DNA of 64,000 nucleotides from Paralvinella palmiformis (lineage: Eukaryota; Annelida; Polychaeta; Terebellida; Alvinellidae). The stretch is taken from assembly GCA_025642065.1 (NCBI GenBank), contig JAODUP010000426.1:205001-269000 (forward strand). The letters are read 5' to 3'. A program made the position numbers and the translations under genes. How positions within the stretch are numbered: position 1 is the first letter of the stretch; each line of letters opens with the position of its first letter. The notes beneath the pieces are model-generated. The model ran no database searches. It was not told the DNA's origin and saw only the letters and a list, made by a program, of their open reading frames with translations. Positions 10,931-21,410 of this stretch are shown here, in pieces.

Positions 10931-11911
10931 CACAAATGAGTATACTTTATGGGAAGATATAGTGAGTTGATATCGCAAGAGAATACTGCAGTCAGATTTG
11001 AGGTGAGATATCTCGTGATCGATATTACGTGACTATTCTCCGTTAGTTGATATTGTTTGTGGATATCGTGATTAGATATAGTAGGTTTGTGTTATAGACA
11101 TATACTGTGAGCAGATGTTGTGAGCACGTATTGTTAACAGGTATTGTGAGTTTATTTTATAAGTAAATAGTTTATCATATTATTATCGAGTATAACCACA
11201 TATTAGTCAAATATTCTAAGAATACGTTTGAATAGATCTAGCGAGTATGTGCTTGTGAGTACGTATTATGACCCTTAACACAACATTTTTAGAGACACAC
11301 CAATAACTTTATAAAGCATTAACACCCATTTTAATATTTCTACACACTGTTAGATTAACGGCCTGTGAAATTATTTTCACTCTCTGCTCGTCTGAGAGAA
11401 AATTTGCTGAAAATCGACTTTTCGATAAATCATTCTGAACTGAGTAAACAAAATATTCATAATCTAGATAAATACTGCCACAATGTGATGTCATAAATAT
11501 TTATACCTAGGTCATCCCCAAAATTATACCATCATTATTATCTTGTGTTATATCAATACACGGTGTATGAAGACAACAAACACTATACTCGGTGATTTTC
11601 CATTAATGTACTTTGAAGTGTGGATATTAAAATAATGAGATGGGAATATGAATTATATTTATGTAAACAGTTAGATTAAGGTTATATAGTGGCCGATTAG
11701 AAAACTTTAATCTAGTGAACTTTGAGACAGACAATATTATGTGAGCGATAATATAATAATTAACAGTCAGGAGACAAGCTGATATTCCTTATTTCCGCTC
11801 GTTACGTTTTTTTGCACATTGCGTCTATCTATCTGAAGTGACATCTTTGTTTACAGACAGTCTGAAGATGTTGGGGTTGTGTGTGTGTGTGTGTGTGTGT
11901 GTTTGTCTCAC

Positions 11912-11952
<41 letters not shown>

Positions 11953-12248
11953 GGGCTGCGTGCGTGGGTGTGTGTGCGTGCATGTGTGTGTTTACAAGCA
12001 CATGATTGTCTTCATATTAGTTTTGGGTTTTGTTTTATTACCGGAAGTTAAATAAGAAATACCTTGTCAGTTTAGCTGTGACCCAAAGGTAGGACATTCA
12101 TTAGACCAAGGTATCACCAATTTGAAGGTTAATCAATGTACACATTAACTCACACACTCATTCACTCATTTACTCACTCATTCACTAAACTCACTCACTC
12201 ACTCAAACGATTATTTATTGTAATTCCATCTTTCAGTTAGATACAGGT

Positions 12249-12309
<61 letters not shown>

Positions 12310-12699
12310 CTTCCCAGTTTTCTGTCATCTTGTTACAATAGTTACTCTTCCTACCCGTCCCCCCCTCCCCATCTCCTGTACCTTATAAACAGACGATCCA
12401 TATCACCTGTCTATTATCTATATCACAAAATAGACACCATCACCAGACGAAGCTTTGTTGTTATTCCTCAGACCATAATTCTCGTGTGACAAAGATAAAT
12501 CATATTTAATAATAAGCCATTATCTTCTCATTGGCTTGCCTCCCAACAGTTAAGTCACCATCAGACATTATCTATCTATAATACTGTAATGCTTTCATGA
12601 ATAGAGCGCACGGTTAAAACTGTAAATATTCTGAGTTCGAATCCATCCATTGGCTGCGTTTTCCCACCCGCCCAGATTATTTAACCCGCAAATGTACCA
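10604..12699. other. No gene recognised; several microsatellites
   Basis: AT-rich DNA with (TA)n at 10904-10930, (GT)n at 11877-11902, (TC)n at 11914-11951, a diverged (ACTC)n at 12146-12205 and (TA)n at 12251-12306. At about 12600-12660 an isolated B-box-like gagttcgaatcc suggests an old tRNA-derived SINE, but no convincing A box goes with it. Short frames at 10670-10855 and 11309-11494 match nothing known to me. Confidence 0.55.
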
Positions 12700-13165
12700 T
12701 TGGTTCAGTGAATGTAGATTATATGGAAGTGAAGGATTAACAGTTAGATAGGGCAGTGTATATTATATGCGAGGAGTGTTAACAGTTAGATAGGTCAGTG
12801 TAGGTTATAAGCGGGGAGGATGTTACATGTTAGATAGGTCAGTGTATATTATATCCCGCGAAGGGGTTAACTGTTACAAATGTCAATTTAGGATATATCA
12901 TATATGCTAGGGAAGGGTTAATAGTTAGATAGGTCAGTGTAGGTTATATGCAGTGTGTTTAACAGTGAGATAGTTTAGTGTAGGTTATTTGCCGGGAGGA
13001 GGGGGGGGGGTAAAGGTGAGATATGTCAAGGCAGGTTATATGTACTGTTTCACAGTGAGATAGGTCAGTATAGGTTATATGCCGGGGCGTGGGTCGGTTT
13101 GACCGTTAAATAGGTCAGGGTAGGTTATTTGGAGGAGGAGTTAGTGGTTGGATATTGGTAGGTTA
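12700..13165. repeat. About 45-50-bp degenerate minisatellite
   Basis: gttagataggtcagtgtagg followed by ttatatgc and a G-rich end recurs about nine times with substitutions and indels. It is older than the near-perfect arrays elsewhere in the window. Confidence 0.8.
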
Positions 13166-13220
13166 CATAGCGGAGAGGGGAGGGGATAGTAGTAATGATA
13201 ATTATTGTACCATATTTCTT

Positions 13221-13296
13221 CCATGACAATCCTACTTGGAATATAAACTACTCAGAGTAGGTATTCCAAGTAGGTACTCGGAGTACCTACTCATGG
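13221..13296. repeat. Nested palindrome cluster
   Basis: Four perfect inverted repeats are packed in 76 bp: ccatga/tcatgg (13221-13226/13291-13296), cctacttggaata/tattccaagtagg (13231-13243/13262-13274), ctactc-a-gagtag (13248-13260), and gtaggtactc-g-gagtacctac (13270-13290). The arms share the sub-motif GTAGG/CCTAC, so alternative pairings exist. No gene adjoins it. Confidence 0.9.
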
Positions 13297-13333
13297 TAAA
13301 AAGTAGTAAGTGAAAAAAGAGTCGGTAAAAACA

Positions 13334-13397
13334 GAATTGGAATTGATAAATTTGATGTGTAATTGGAATTGACAAAATGGGATTGACCCCATGTCTG
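13334..13397 (-). mobile_element. Fragment of the hAT-type MITE seen at 37.4 kb
   Basis: The reverse complement of 13397 leftward reads CAGACATGGGGTCAATCCCA, then ttttgtcaattcc, nearly the same as the left end of the element at 37400-37531. The other end is not clear, so this is a partial copy. Confidence 0.6.
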
Positions 13398-14161
13398 TGT
13401 CAGTGTCTGTGTCTTAAGACAGTAAACATAGCGATGTCGTGGGGGGGGGGGTAATATTATAGTGGTCGGTGGTTAGTTGATTAAAACATGAATTGATGAT
13501 TCCTTGAACGATCGATAGGATGCAGCACACCTGCCCAGAATTGTTTCCTTCTGACTCTGAACTAATCAACATATAACGATGTCTCTCTCTTTCTCTCTTT
13601 CTCTGTGCGTGTGTCCATTCTCTGTTACCTGTCTTTATCTATTTCTCTTTATCAGCATGTTCTCACCATAATAAACATCAACAATTAATCCCATTTAATC
13701 AGACCATTTTTCCGTTTATTATCAGAAAATAAAACATTACCTGAAAATCAAAAACATCAGCTTTCGTGTTCGTAGAAACATCGTCCTCGTCTTGTGGGTT
13801 TTACTCTAAGATAATTAAGCCATGTGTTTCATCAAATTACCAAACTAATTAAACAGTCTAGAAATAGCTTCATTTTGTAGTGACCAACCAGAAATATTAA
13901 TACAAATTACTAAATAATGATTTTTCATTTTACTGATTATCGGATATTCTCGATGTTCTAAGTCTAAGATAGATTTTTAGGGAGATACGGCCTAGATGTA
14001 CTTCGTTCTTTGTCCTGTTCGTTGTTAATGTGTCGATATCTCCCATTGACAAGTTCAAAATAAAGACATTTGATGTTATGTCAACAATCAGTCAACTTCT
14101 CTCTAATTGTCACGTTGCTATTTATTATCTTAGTAATATTATCTTGTTATTTACGATTCGT
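13398..14161. other. No gene recognised
   Basis: Unique AT-rich sequence with a poly-G run at about 13440-13451. I see no gene or repeat. Confidence 0.5.
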
Positions 14162-14632
14162 ATAACAGTAGTTATATACCAGTAGTGCTATACCAGTAGT
14201 GATAAACCAGTAGTTATATACCAGTAGTGATATACCAGTAGTGATAAACCAGTAGTGATATACCAGTAGTGATATACCAGTAGTGATATACCAGTAGTGA
14301 TATGCCAGTAGTGATATACAAGTAGTGATATGCCAGTAGTGATATACCAGTAGTGATATACCAGTAGTGATATACCAGTAGTGATATGCCAGTAGTGATA
14401 TACAATTATTGATACACCAGTAGAGATATATCAGTAGTGATATACCAGTAGTGATATACCAGTAGTGTTATGCCAGTAGTGATATACCAGTAGTGATATG
14501 CCAGTAGTGATATACAATTATTGATACACCAGTAGAGATATATCAGTAGTGCTATATCAGTAGTGATATACCAGTAGTGATATACCAGTAGTGATATACC
14601 AGTATAGACATATCAGTAGTATACGTATTATC
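14162..14632. repeat. 14-bp minisatellite, about 33 copies
   Basis: The unit is gatataccagtagt with variants (gatatgccagtagt, gatatacaagtagt, gatacaccagtaga). A higher-order block of about 112 bp including acaattattgatacaccag appears twice, near 14400 and 14515. Confidence 0.95.
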
Positions 14633-14639
14633 ATTTAGT

Positions 14640-15430
14640 ACTATGTGTTCGTTACCTTACCTACAAACAGATGCGACTCTGAAGTAAATTGGGTTGATCC
14701 TGATATAAACTCGTCAGTTATCACTTATATCTTAACACCACCGCCCCCCCCCACCTCATATCGCTCATCAGTAGTAACTGACCAAATATCCGATGGTCAT
14801 TACCTCCCATTTGTACTCGACTCAATACACACGTGTCGCTTCTCATTAAGAAACTGACCTCGGATCTGTCAGAGTAAACGAAAATGGAATAAGGTTTAAG
14901 AGATCTGACTGGATCCTACAGATGATAGAAGATCCTATAGGATTGTCTACTATCCATTAGCGAATGTTTAGTGTGTCTTCTTCCTGTGTAGAGCTTCCCA
15001 CAGGAAAACATTACGAGATATTCTTCTACTAGTATTTATCCCTCAATAATCAGCTGACATTTATTAATGTGTCCACTTTACCCGTTCACCGAATGTATCT
15101 AGTCCTGATAGTCATAATATGATGATTTGATTTAGTGATGATCTACGATGCTTCTGCGGCCTAATCATCCCGCTAGGCGTCATGCCAGGCGCCCATGTAT
15201 CCCATTAGCCATCCCATCAGGACGTTTAACTGATGAGATTAATTCCCTCTATTTATCTTCTGGTCTGCTCGCATTTGATGACATACCGCCTATATCTGAC
15301 ATATCTGAGATGGCTGAGCTGTTAATGCGTGCGTACACAAGGTCGTGGGTAGTCAGTGATGTCTCTGATGATTATTTATTTGAGCTTAGTTGCGGCACTA
15401 GTCACTGATCTGATCGTAATTCATGAGTAT
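14640..15430. other. Small open frame of unknown nature at 15148-15408 (+)
   Basis: An ATG-initiated 86-codon frame (15148-15408) has more balanced composition than its surroundings, with a Pro/Arg-rich start (NHPARRHARRP) and an acidic middle (FDDIPPISDISEM). I recognise no domain, see no clear splice sites, and cannot tell a lineage-specific exon from chance. The rest of the interval holds nothing I can support. Confidence 0.25.
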
Positions 15431-15700
15431 TTCGGACCGTTGGCTATCTCACATCGACAACTCGCTGGCGAACTTAGACAGCCGACTTTTATCACCTCCA
15501 CCAAAAACTGTCTCACCTCTAAAAATAGCCCTCTCACCACGACAAATGGTTGTTTCACATCGACAGCTGGCTGTCTAAACCTGGCATGCGATTTTCTCAC
15601 TTCCATAATGGGCTGTCTCACTTTAATATTCGGCTATTTCAAATCGACAAAGGGCTGTCTCAACTTCCCAGAGGGTTTTTCTATCTCGAATATAAATTAT
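15431..15700. repeat. Degenerate about 30-33-bp tandem repeat
   Basis: Loose copies of ggctgtctcacatcgacaa recur about every 30-33 bp. One plus frame (15356-15730) stays open with a matching 10-11-residue motif (TSTKNCL, TTTNGCF, TSTAGCL, TSIMGCL, KSTKGCL). The in-phase periodicity explains the frame, though decayed repeat-protein coding cannot be excluded. Confidence 0.65.
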
Positions 15701-15734
15701 AACAGTTTAACTCTTGATGGCATTCCCTAAAGAA

Positions 15735-16592
15735 TAACATAACGGATTAGCAGCCTGATATTTTCCGGTTCGAATCCAGCATGTTGCCGGAGATTATTGA
15801 TTTAAAGATTGGTTGGCTGAGCTATGAACTAACAGATAAATCGAAGCTAATCAATTATGATCGATTTTATACCAATACTTCACAGATAGAAACTGTATGC
15901 TAATCTAGTATTAGAGGTTTGTATTAGAATGTACAGGAGCTGCAAATGATGTCCTTAGACACACGAAACTATTTTGACAGTTGTAATAATAACATTATGA
16001 ATGAACACTAATTATCGGTAACTCTTTGATAATATATTATTTAATTATTATACAAATTCAATATTTATGTCACTAACGACCATCGCTAGTTAAGAACAAC
16101 ATTTATTCTACCTCACATCCACGTCGTCATATGATAAAAAATATATAAGCGATTATTTACTTTTTCAGAGAGCTGTCGACATCCTTGAAGTGAAGTCTCC
16201 TTGTATTGTTGGACGAGAACGATTGAGTACAACGATAAAAATTATCAACAATTCGATGATAGTAATGATACTTCCATCATGAGATGTATCTTTGTGACAG
16301 TAAAATGATACTGGATTTTCAATAACACTTCCTTTACCACGGAGACGACGAGTGTGTTAAGACATCTCATTATGTAAAGTCTAAGACCATTTTATGGATT
16401 AAGAACAATCAGCGAGCTTTATTGTGTAAGGTCAATCAACTATTTTACAGTTATAGATGAGTTATTGATGAACTATTGTTTAAAATAGTTCACATAATCA
16501 ACAGCAAAGAGTAACATCCTCTAAATATTATACACTTCATATACGCTTCGGTTGTCTCTAGTTATTAACTACAGAGTTATACGTCTTTATCT
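15735..16592. other. No gene recognised
   Basis: AT-rich sequence. At about 15745-15795 a B-box-like ggttcgaatccagc may be an old SINE scrap. Part of this could be regulatory DNA or 5'UTR for the receptor gene at 17177, but nothing in it shows this directly. Confidence 0.4.
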
Positions 16593-16815
16593 TATCTACC
16601 TGTCTACTCGTAAGTCTATCTACCTGTCTACTCGTAAGTCTATCTACCTGTCTACTCGTAAGTCTATCTACCTGTCTACTCGTAAGTCTATCTACCTGTC
16701 TACTCGTAAGTCTATCTACCTGTCTACTCGTAAGTCTATCTACCTGTCTACTCGTAAGTCTATCTACCTGTCTACTCGTAAGTCTATCTACCTGTCTACT
16801 CGTAAGTCTATCTAC
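16593..16815. repeat. 24-bp perfect tandem repeat, about 9 copies, upstream of the GPCR
   Basis: Nine apparently identical units of tatctacctgtctactcgta plus agtc. The last copy ends 362 bp before the receptor ATG. The identity of the copies implies recent amplification and likely length polymorphism. The overlapping frame (IYLSTRKS repeats) is not a gene. Confidence 0.95.
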
Positions 16816-17176
16816 CCATCTTTCTGTTTATCTGTCAGTCTGTTTACTTTATACCTTTCTATTCCTTTTCATTTAAAGGTACATTTATTGGTCTTGACTT
16901 TGAGCAATACATTATGTTGTATTAGACATCTCATTGAGTTTATAACGTGATAATAATAACATAAATATAACTATAATCACGATATATTTATTTAGATTTG
17001 TTACGATGACAACGATCAATAAGATCAATTTATTCATCGATCATACATCACAGGAAGTGAATATTTGTTGTCATTTTAAACTCTTCATTGACCTCAAACT
17101 TAAAGTCGATGATTAGATCGACGAGACAGATACAACGGGAAATCATTTGACTCAAATATCTTGATTGATTATCATC

Positions 17177-18502
17177 ATGGAGTATCCGGAATGGACTAGT
17201 AGCTATCTAAACTATCCAGTCTACGACAACACGGACTCGGAAACCAGAGAGACATTGTCCTCGTATCGACTTCACTCAGACAGTAATCTGACGTCTACTA
17301 ACATCACCGATGAGTCGGTTAATTCTCCGGCTGTGACAGTCCTAAAGAGCCTCGTCTTCGTCACAATCATGGTATCGGCGGTGTTTGGTAATCTTCTCGT
17401 CATCATCAGTGTCTTCCGGTTTGAGAAGTTAAAAATCATTGCAAATAGTTTTATCGTCTCTCTGGCATTTGCCGATCTACTCGTCGCTTTGCTCGTTATG
17501 CCGTTCAACGCCTCAATGGAGATAGCGGGTCGTTGGGTATTCGGTAGAATCATGTGTGACATCTTTAATGCCAACGATGTCCTCTTCTCGACGGCTTCCC
17601 TGCTCCATCTCTGTTGTATTAGCATGGATCGTTATATCGCTATAACAGATCCCTTCCAGTACGAGCTCCGGATGACCAGGAAACGAGTGGCCTTGATGCT
17701 CAGCTGCGCGTGGGGTGCCTCGTCTCTTATATCTCACGTACCGATCCATCTCGGATGGTACACCACTCCCGAACAGCGATACATGCTCCAAAATAACGAG
17801 GATCAATGCACGTTTATCGTCAACCGGATCTACGGGATCATTTCGTCGACGATATCATTCTGGACACCGACCTTCATTATGGTGTTCACGTACGTGAAGA
17901 TTTTCAAGGAGGCTCGCCGTCAGGAGAGGCAGATCTATAAACAGATCCAGACGACGCGCTCCTCAAAAATTGGAAATGGCGTCTCTCCTAGAAATCGTAA
18001 TGGATCTTGTCAGTCTGACACTAGCCAACTAACGAACGAACGTAAAAAGTTAAAGAAAGAACACAAAGCTGCCAAAACGTTAGGGATCATTATGGGAGCA
18101 TTCTTATTTTGTTGGCTCCCGTTTATTATCTGGTATGGATCAACGACAATGTGTGGTGAGGAGAGATGTCCCACGCCGGCCATCGTTGTCTCATTCCTCT
18201 TCTGGTTGGGATATACGAACTCGGCGCTGAATCCCGTCATCTACGCCTTCTTCAACCGAGACTTCAGGAACGCCTTCAAGAGGCTGCTCGGCTGCAATAA
18301 GATTCGATGTTCGTGTTCGATGTTCCGCTCGAGGTGCTGCTCGCGGGATACTAACCGCTCGACTCTATCCAGAAAGGACTTTACCGAGCTGCCGTGTAGA
18401 GCGGTCACCAACAGCAGCAGATCCAGTACGAGTAGTAGTCCTAGACGACCTTCTCTATCCAAGAAGTCCTACGAGGCAGTTCACATCACGGAGCCCCACT
18501 AG
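17177..18502 (+). CDS. Aminergic GPCR, β-octopamine receptor-like
   Basis: A complete single-exon class A GPCR of 441 residues, inferred to sit in the plasma membrane and bind a biogenic amine. The start is the first ATG after an in-frame TGA at 17162-17164, in good Kozak context (A at -3, G at +4). The N-terminus has two N-glycosylation sites (NLT, NIT, residues 37-44). TM1 carries GN (71-72), TM2 LAFAD (D100), TM3 C127 and D134 (3.32, the amine counter-ion) and the DRY box at 151-153. ECL2 has GWYTT (193-197) and C211 for the disulfide. TM5 has S223, S224 and S227, TM6 FCWLPF (311-316), TM7 W343 and NPVIY (352-356). Helix 8 is followed by a Cys-rich stretch (373-388), possibly palmitoylated, and a Ser/Arg-rich tail. 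LHLCCIS before DRY, GWYTT and NPVIYAFFNRDFR favour β-octopamine receptors, which in that family usually couple to Gs. 5-HT4- or D1-like subtypes are alternatives. Antisense frames over it are shadows. Confidence 0.92.
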   Translation: MEYPEWTSSYLNYPVYDNTDSETRETLSSYRLHSDSNLTSTNITDESVNSPAVTVLKSLVFVTIMVSAVFGNLLVIISVFRFEKLKIIANSFIVSLAFADLLVALLVMPFNASMEIAGRWVFGRIMCDIFNANDVLFSTASLLHLCCISMDRYIAITDPFQYELRMTRKRVALMLSCAWGASSLISHVPIHLGWYTTPEQRYMLQNNEDQCTFIVNRIYGIISSTISFWTPTFIMVFTYVKIFKEARRQERQIYKQIQTTRSSKIGNGVSPRNRNGSCQSDTSQLTNERKKLKKEHKAAKTLGIIMGAFLFCWLPFIIWYGSTTMCGEERCPTPAIVVSFLFWLGYTNSALNPVIYAFFNRDFRNAFKRLLGCNKIRCSCSMFRSRCCSRDTNRSTLSRKDFTELPCRAVTNSSRSSTSSSPRRPSLSKKSYEAVHITEPH

Positions 18503-19059
18503 TCTCTAGACTGACGACAAAGCTTCACACAGACAATGTGGGGCTCTGGATTTGTTGCAAAATGCTAACTAAATATTTCTAGGATAATTTATTACAAAGA
18601 TCTATATGCGTCGATGATCTGTAAGAATTATTTCTGTTTATTTATTGCTGGCTTTTAATTTATTCAAGATGGAGAATGAGTACACCAAGTTTTACAACAA
18701 ATAATGAAATATAATATTTTTATATCTATCGTTATTACCTAAATATGTCGCCGCGTCGTAATTATATACGGGTTGGTCATTATTATTATTATTATTATTA
18801 TTAGCGAGATTATTGTTATTTTTATTGTATAGTCATTATTTTTAATTCGTAAGAAAACTATGTTTTTGTAAAGTTGTCCAATGATGAAGCGTAATTGCTT
18901 AAATGGAATTGATCCCATAATATATATGCTATTTCATTATGCATAAGCTTGCGTCCCCAATCTCACCGCTTAATGGTACATTATCACGTGGTACAGAGAC
19001 TAAAGTTATTTTAATTAGCACACAAATACATAGACACAAATATATACACACAGATACAA
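18503..19059. other. Downstream of GPCR: probable 3'UTR, no further gene
   Basis: AT-rich sequence after the stop at 18500-18502. I found no canonical AATAAA in the first few hundred bases, so the transcript end is undefined. It contains an (ATT)n run at 18779-18804. Confidence 0.4.
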
Positions 19060-19345
<286 letters not shown>

Positions 19346-19424
19346 GCAGACTAGCGCACACAGCTAATACATACTTCGACACAAATACATGAATGTGTTT
19401 GTATGCTATGTGTGCTCAGATCAA

Positions 19425-19880
19425 TCTATACAAGTACACATCGGCACCAATATATACATGTATACGCCCACATTAATGTATACGGGTACACATCCACACT
19501 AATGTATAGAGGTACACACCCACACTAATGTATACAGGAACACACCCATACTAATGTATACAGGTACACGTCAACACTAATATACACAGGTACACATTTA
19601 CCCAAGTATTTCTATATAACACAGCACAAATATAAACGTGTATATATTTTACAGTTAATGTGTAAAATCAGGTAATATGTATTTTACTAAACGTTTGAGA
19701 TACTATGTGTATTTTCTAAGTGAATTTTTCAGGAAATTCACGTATTGCCTGAATATTTCAGGTAATATACATATTATCTGCAAATGTTGGGTACTCTACA
19801 TATTAACTGAAAATTACGGGTAATATACATATTATCTGAAATATGTAGATAATATATATTTACCAAATATACAGATTAGC
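19425..19880. repeat. Two degenerate minisatellites
   Basis: At about 19425-19600, six diverged units of about 26-31 bp resemble ggtacacacccacactaatg plus tataca. At about 19660-19880, diverged units of about 30 bp resemble ggtaatatacatattatctg plus aaaat. Both are old arrays. Confidence 0.65.
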
Positions 19881-20007
19881 TGTAAGATATAATTATGACT
19901 TGTCTCTTATCTTGTCTCTTGACTATATTTGTCATTAAAGATGATGATGATGATGATATCTGGTAGTCCACTATGTTGTAAAGTTTCAGAGTGTGTTCTG
20001 TTGAATG

Positions 20008-20049
<42 letters not shown>

Positions 20050-20258
20050 GTCTTCCTATGCAAATGTTAATTATATATTAGTGTGACTGATTGATAATAG
20101 AATGAATCATGAAAGGAGAACACATTATCAGTAAGTTTAGATTAAAGGTTTAATGTATTTCTTTTTTGACTTTCTGATTTTAATTAAAGAAACAAAACAT
20201 AAATATCATTTTAAAATTAACTTTTACTTTGTTTATTTGCTGAAACGGTGTTCAAGAT

Positions 20259-20294
<36 letters not shown>

Positions 20295-21290
20295 GGCCTA
20301 TAACGTCACGTTGTGATGTTGGTATTATTTAGGAATAGTTCTGTGGATTATTAAGATTTTCTATGGAGAAAGTAACACTTGTCGTTTAACACCTGATAAT
20401 GATCGTTAACATCTGATAATGTTCGTTAACACCTGATAATGATCGTTTAACACCTGATAATGATCATTAACACCTCATAATGATCGTATATTTAAAGGTT
20501 TCTCCGATACTTTTTGGTGTATCTTACTGTGTAATATGGTAGTGTTTTAGTTGGCGGGAAGGGAGAATTTCTTCGTTGGGCCAATATATGTGTGACAAAT
20601 AATTACAGAAATGAGCCATTTATTTTTAAATTCTTCCCTTTTTTAAACAAACAGGCTTTTTTATCCTTAATTATGTAGTAATATATTGATATTTTCCTAT
20701 GAGATACTTTGATCCCTTATACATAAGATGATATCTATAAACATATCTGATCTAAAGTGTTATTTAAATAATTTCAGCTAAAATGGCTAACATTTACTAT
20801 GAGAATGACGACAACAGTAACAACAACAACCACAACAATAACAACAACAATAACAACAACAACAACAACAACAATAACAAATATCTGAATTTTGTTTTAC
20901 ATCTGTAAAACTTTGAACCAGTCAAATATCGGGGATATATCAGAAGCTGGGGGTAGGAAGGGGGGGGGTGACTTGAGACTAAAAACTAAATAAAGTTACG
21001 TGAAATAATATAACTCTATGACAAGATAATTATTGACTTTTTTCTAATAACTTTTATAATGCAAACACATCATTACTGCTCTAATAACTTTACATATTTC
21101 TTTCTGTAATTACATTGTAATATATTTACAGATGAGAATTACGGGTTGGTATTTTTTAAACTTTACTCGGTGACGTAAAATGATACAGTTAGAAGGTATT
21201 ATCAAACCTTGATATAGTAAATTATCTGTAGCTAACTGTCAATTATAGGTAGATAATCCACAGTAATCCATTAGCCCCCCATCAGCTACT
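19881..21290. other. No gene; simple repeats in AT-rich DNA
   Basis: Contains (TA)n at 20010-20046, (AAT)n at 20260-20294, a five-copy 22-23-bp repeat at about 20385-20490 (cgttaacacctgataatgat) and an (AAC/AAT)n tract at 20815-20880. No coding potential is supported. Confidence 0.65.
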
Positions 21291-21294
21291 CATT

Positions 21295-21410
21295 TGTTAC
21301 TCCATGAGTCAATCCATGAGTACATGGTCAAATCACTGGTAGATTCGAACCCATGACTTCACCGGTTTTACAAATCACCTTACTCCTGTGCTGCAGTGAC
21401 CCATCCATAT
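21295..21410 (-). mobile_element. Possible tRNA-derived SINE head remnant
   Basis: On the minus strand a B-box-like ggttcgaatct (plus 21341-21351) is preceded by an A-box-like gcagcacaggagtaaggtg about 45 bp upstream, the spacing of a tRNA promoter. Arms are imperfect and no SINE body is recognised. Confidence 0.4.

Noticed and set aside
14162..16815. CRISPR-like direct repeats
   Set aside because: Head-to-tail repeats without unique spacers, in animal DNA.
17165..17176. Receptor start at an in-frame TTG (would read MIII before MEYPE)
   Set aside because: A eukaryotic gene starts at ATG; 17177 has good Kozak context and directly follows the upstream stop region.
17272..18462. Antisense and alternative-frame ORFs over the GPCR (60-117 codons)
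   Set aside because: Shadows of the real coding frame; no domains.
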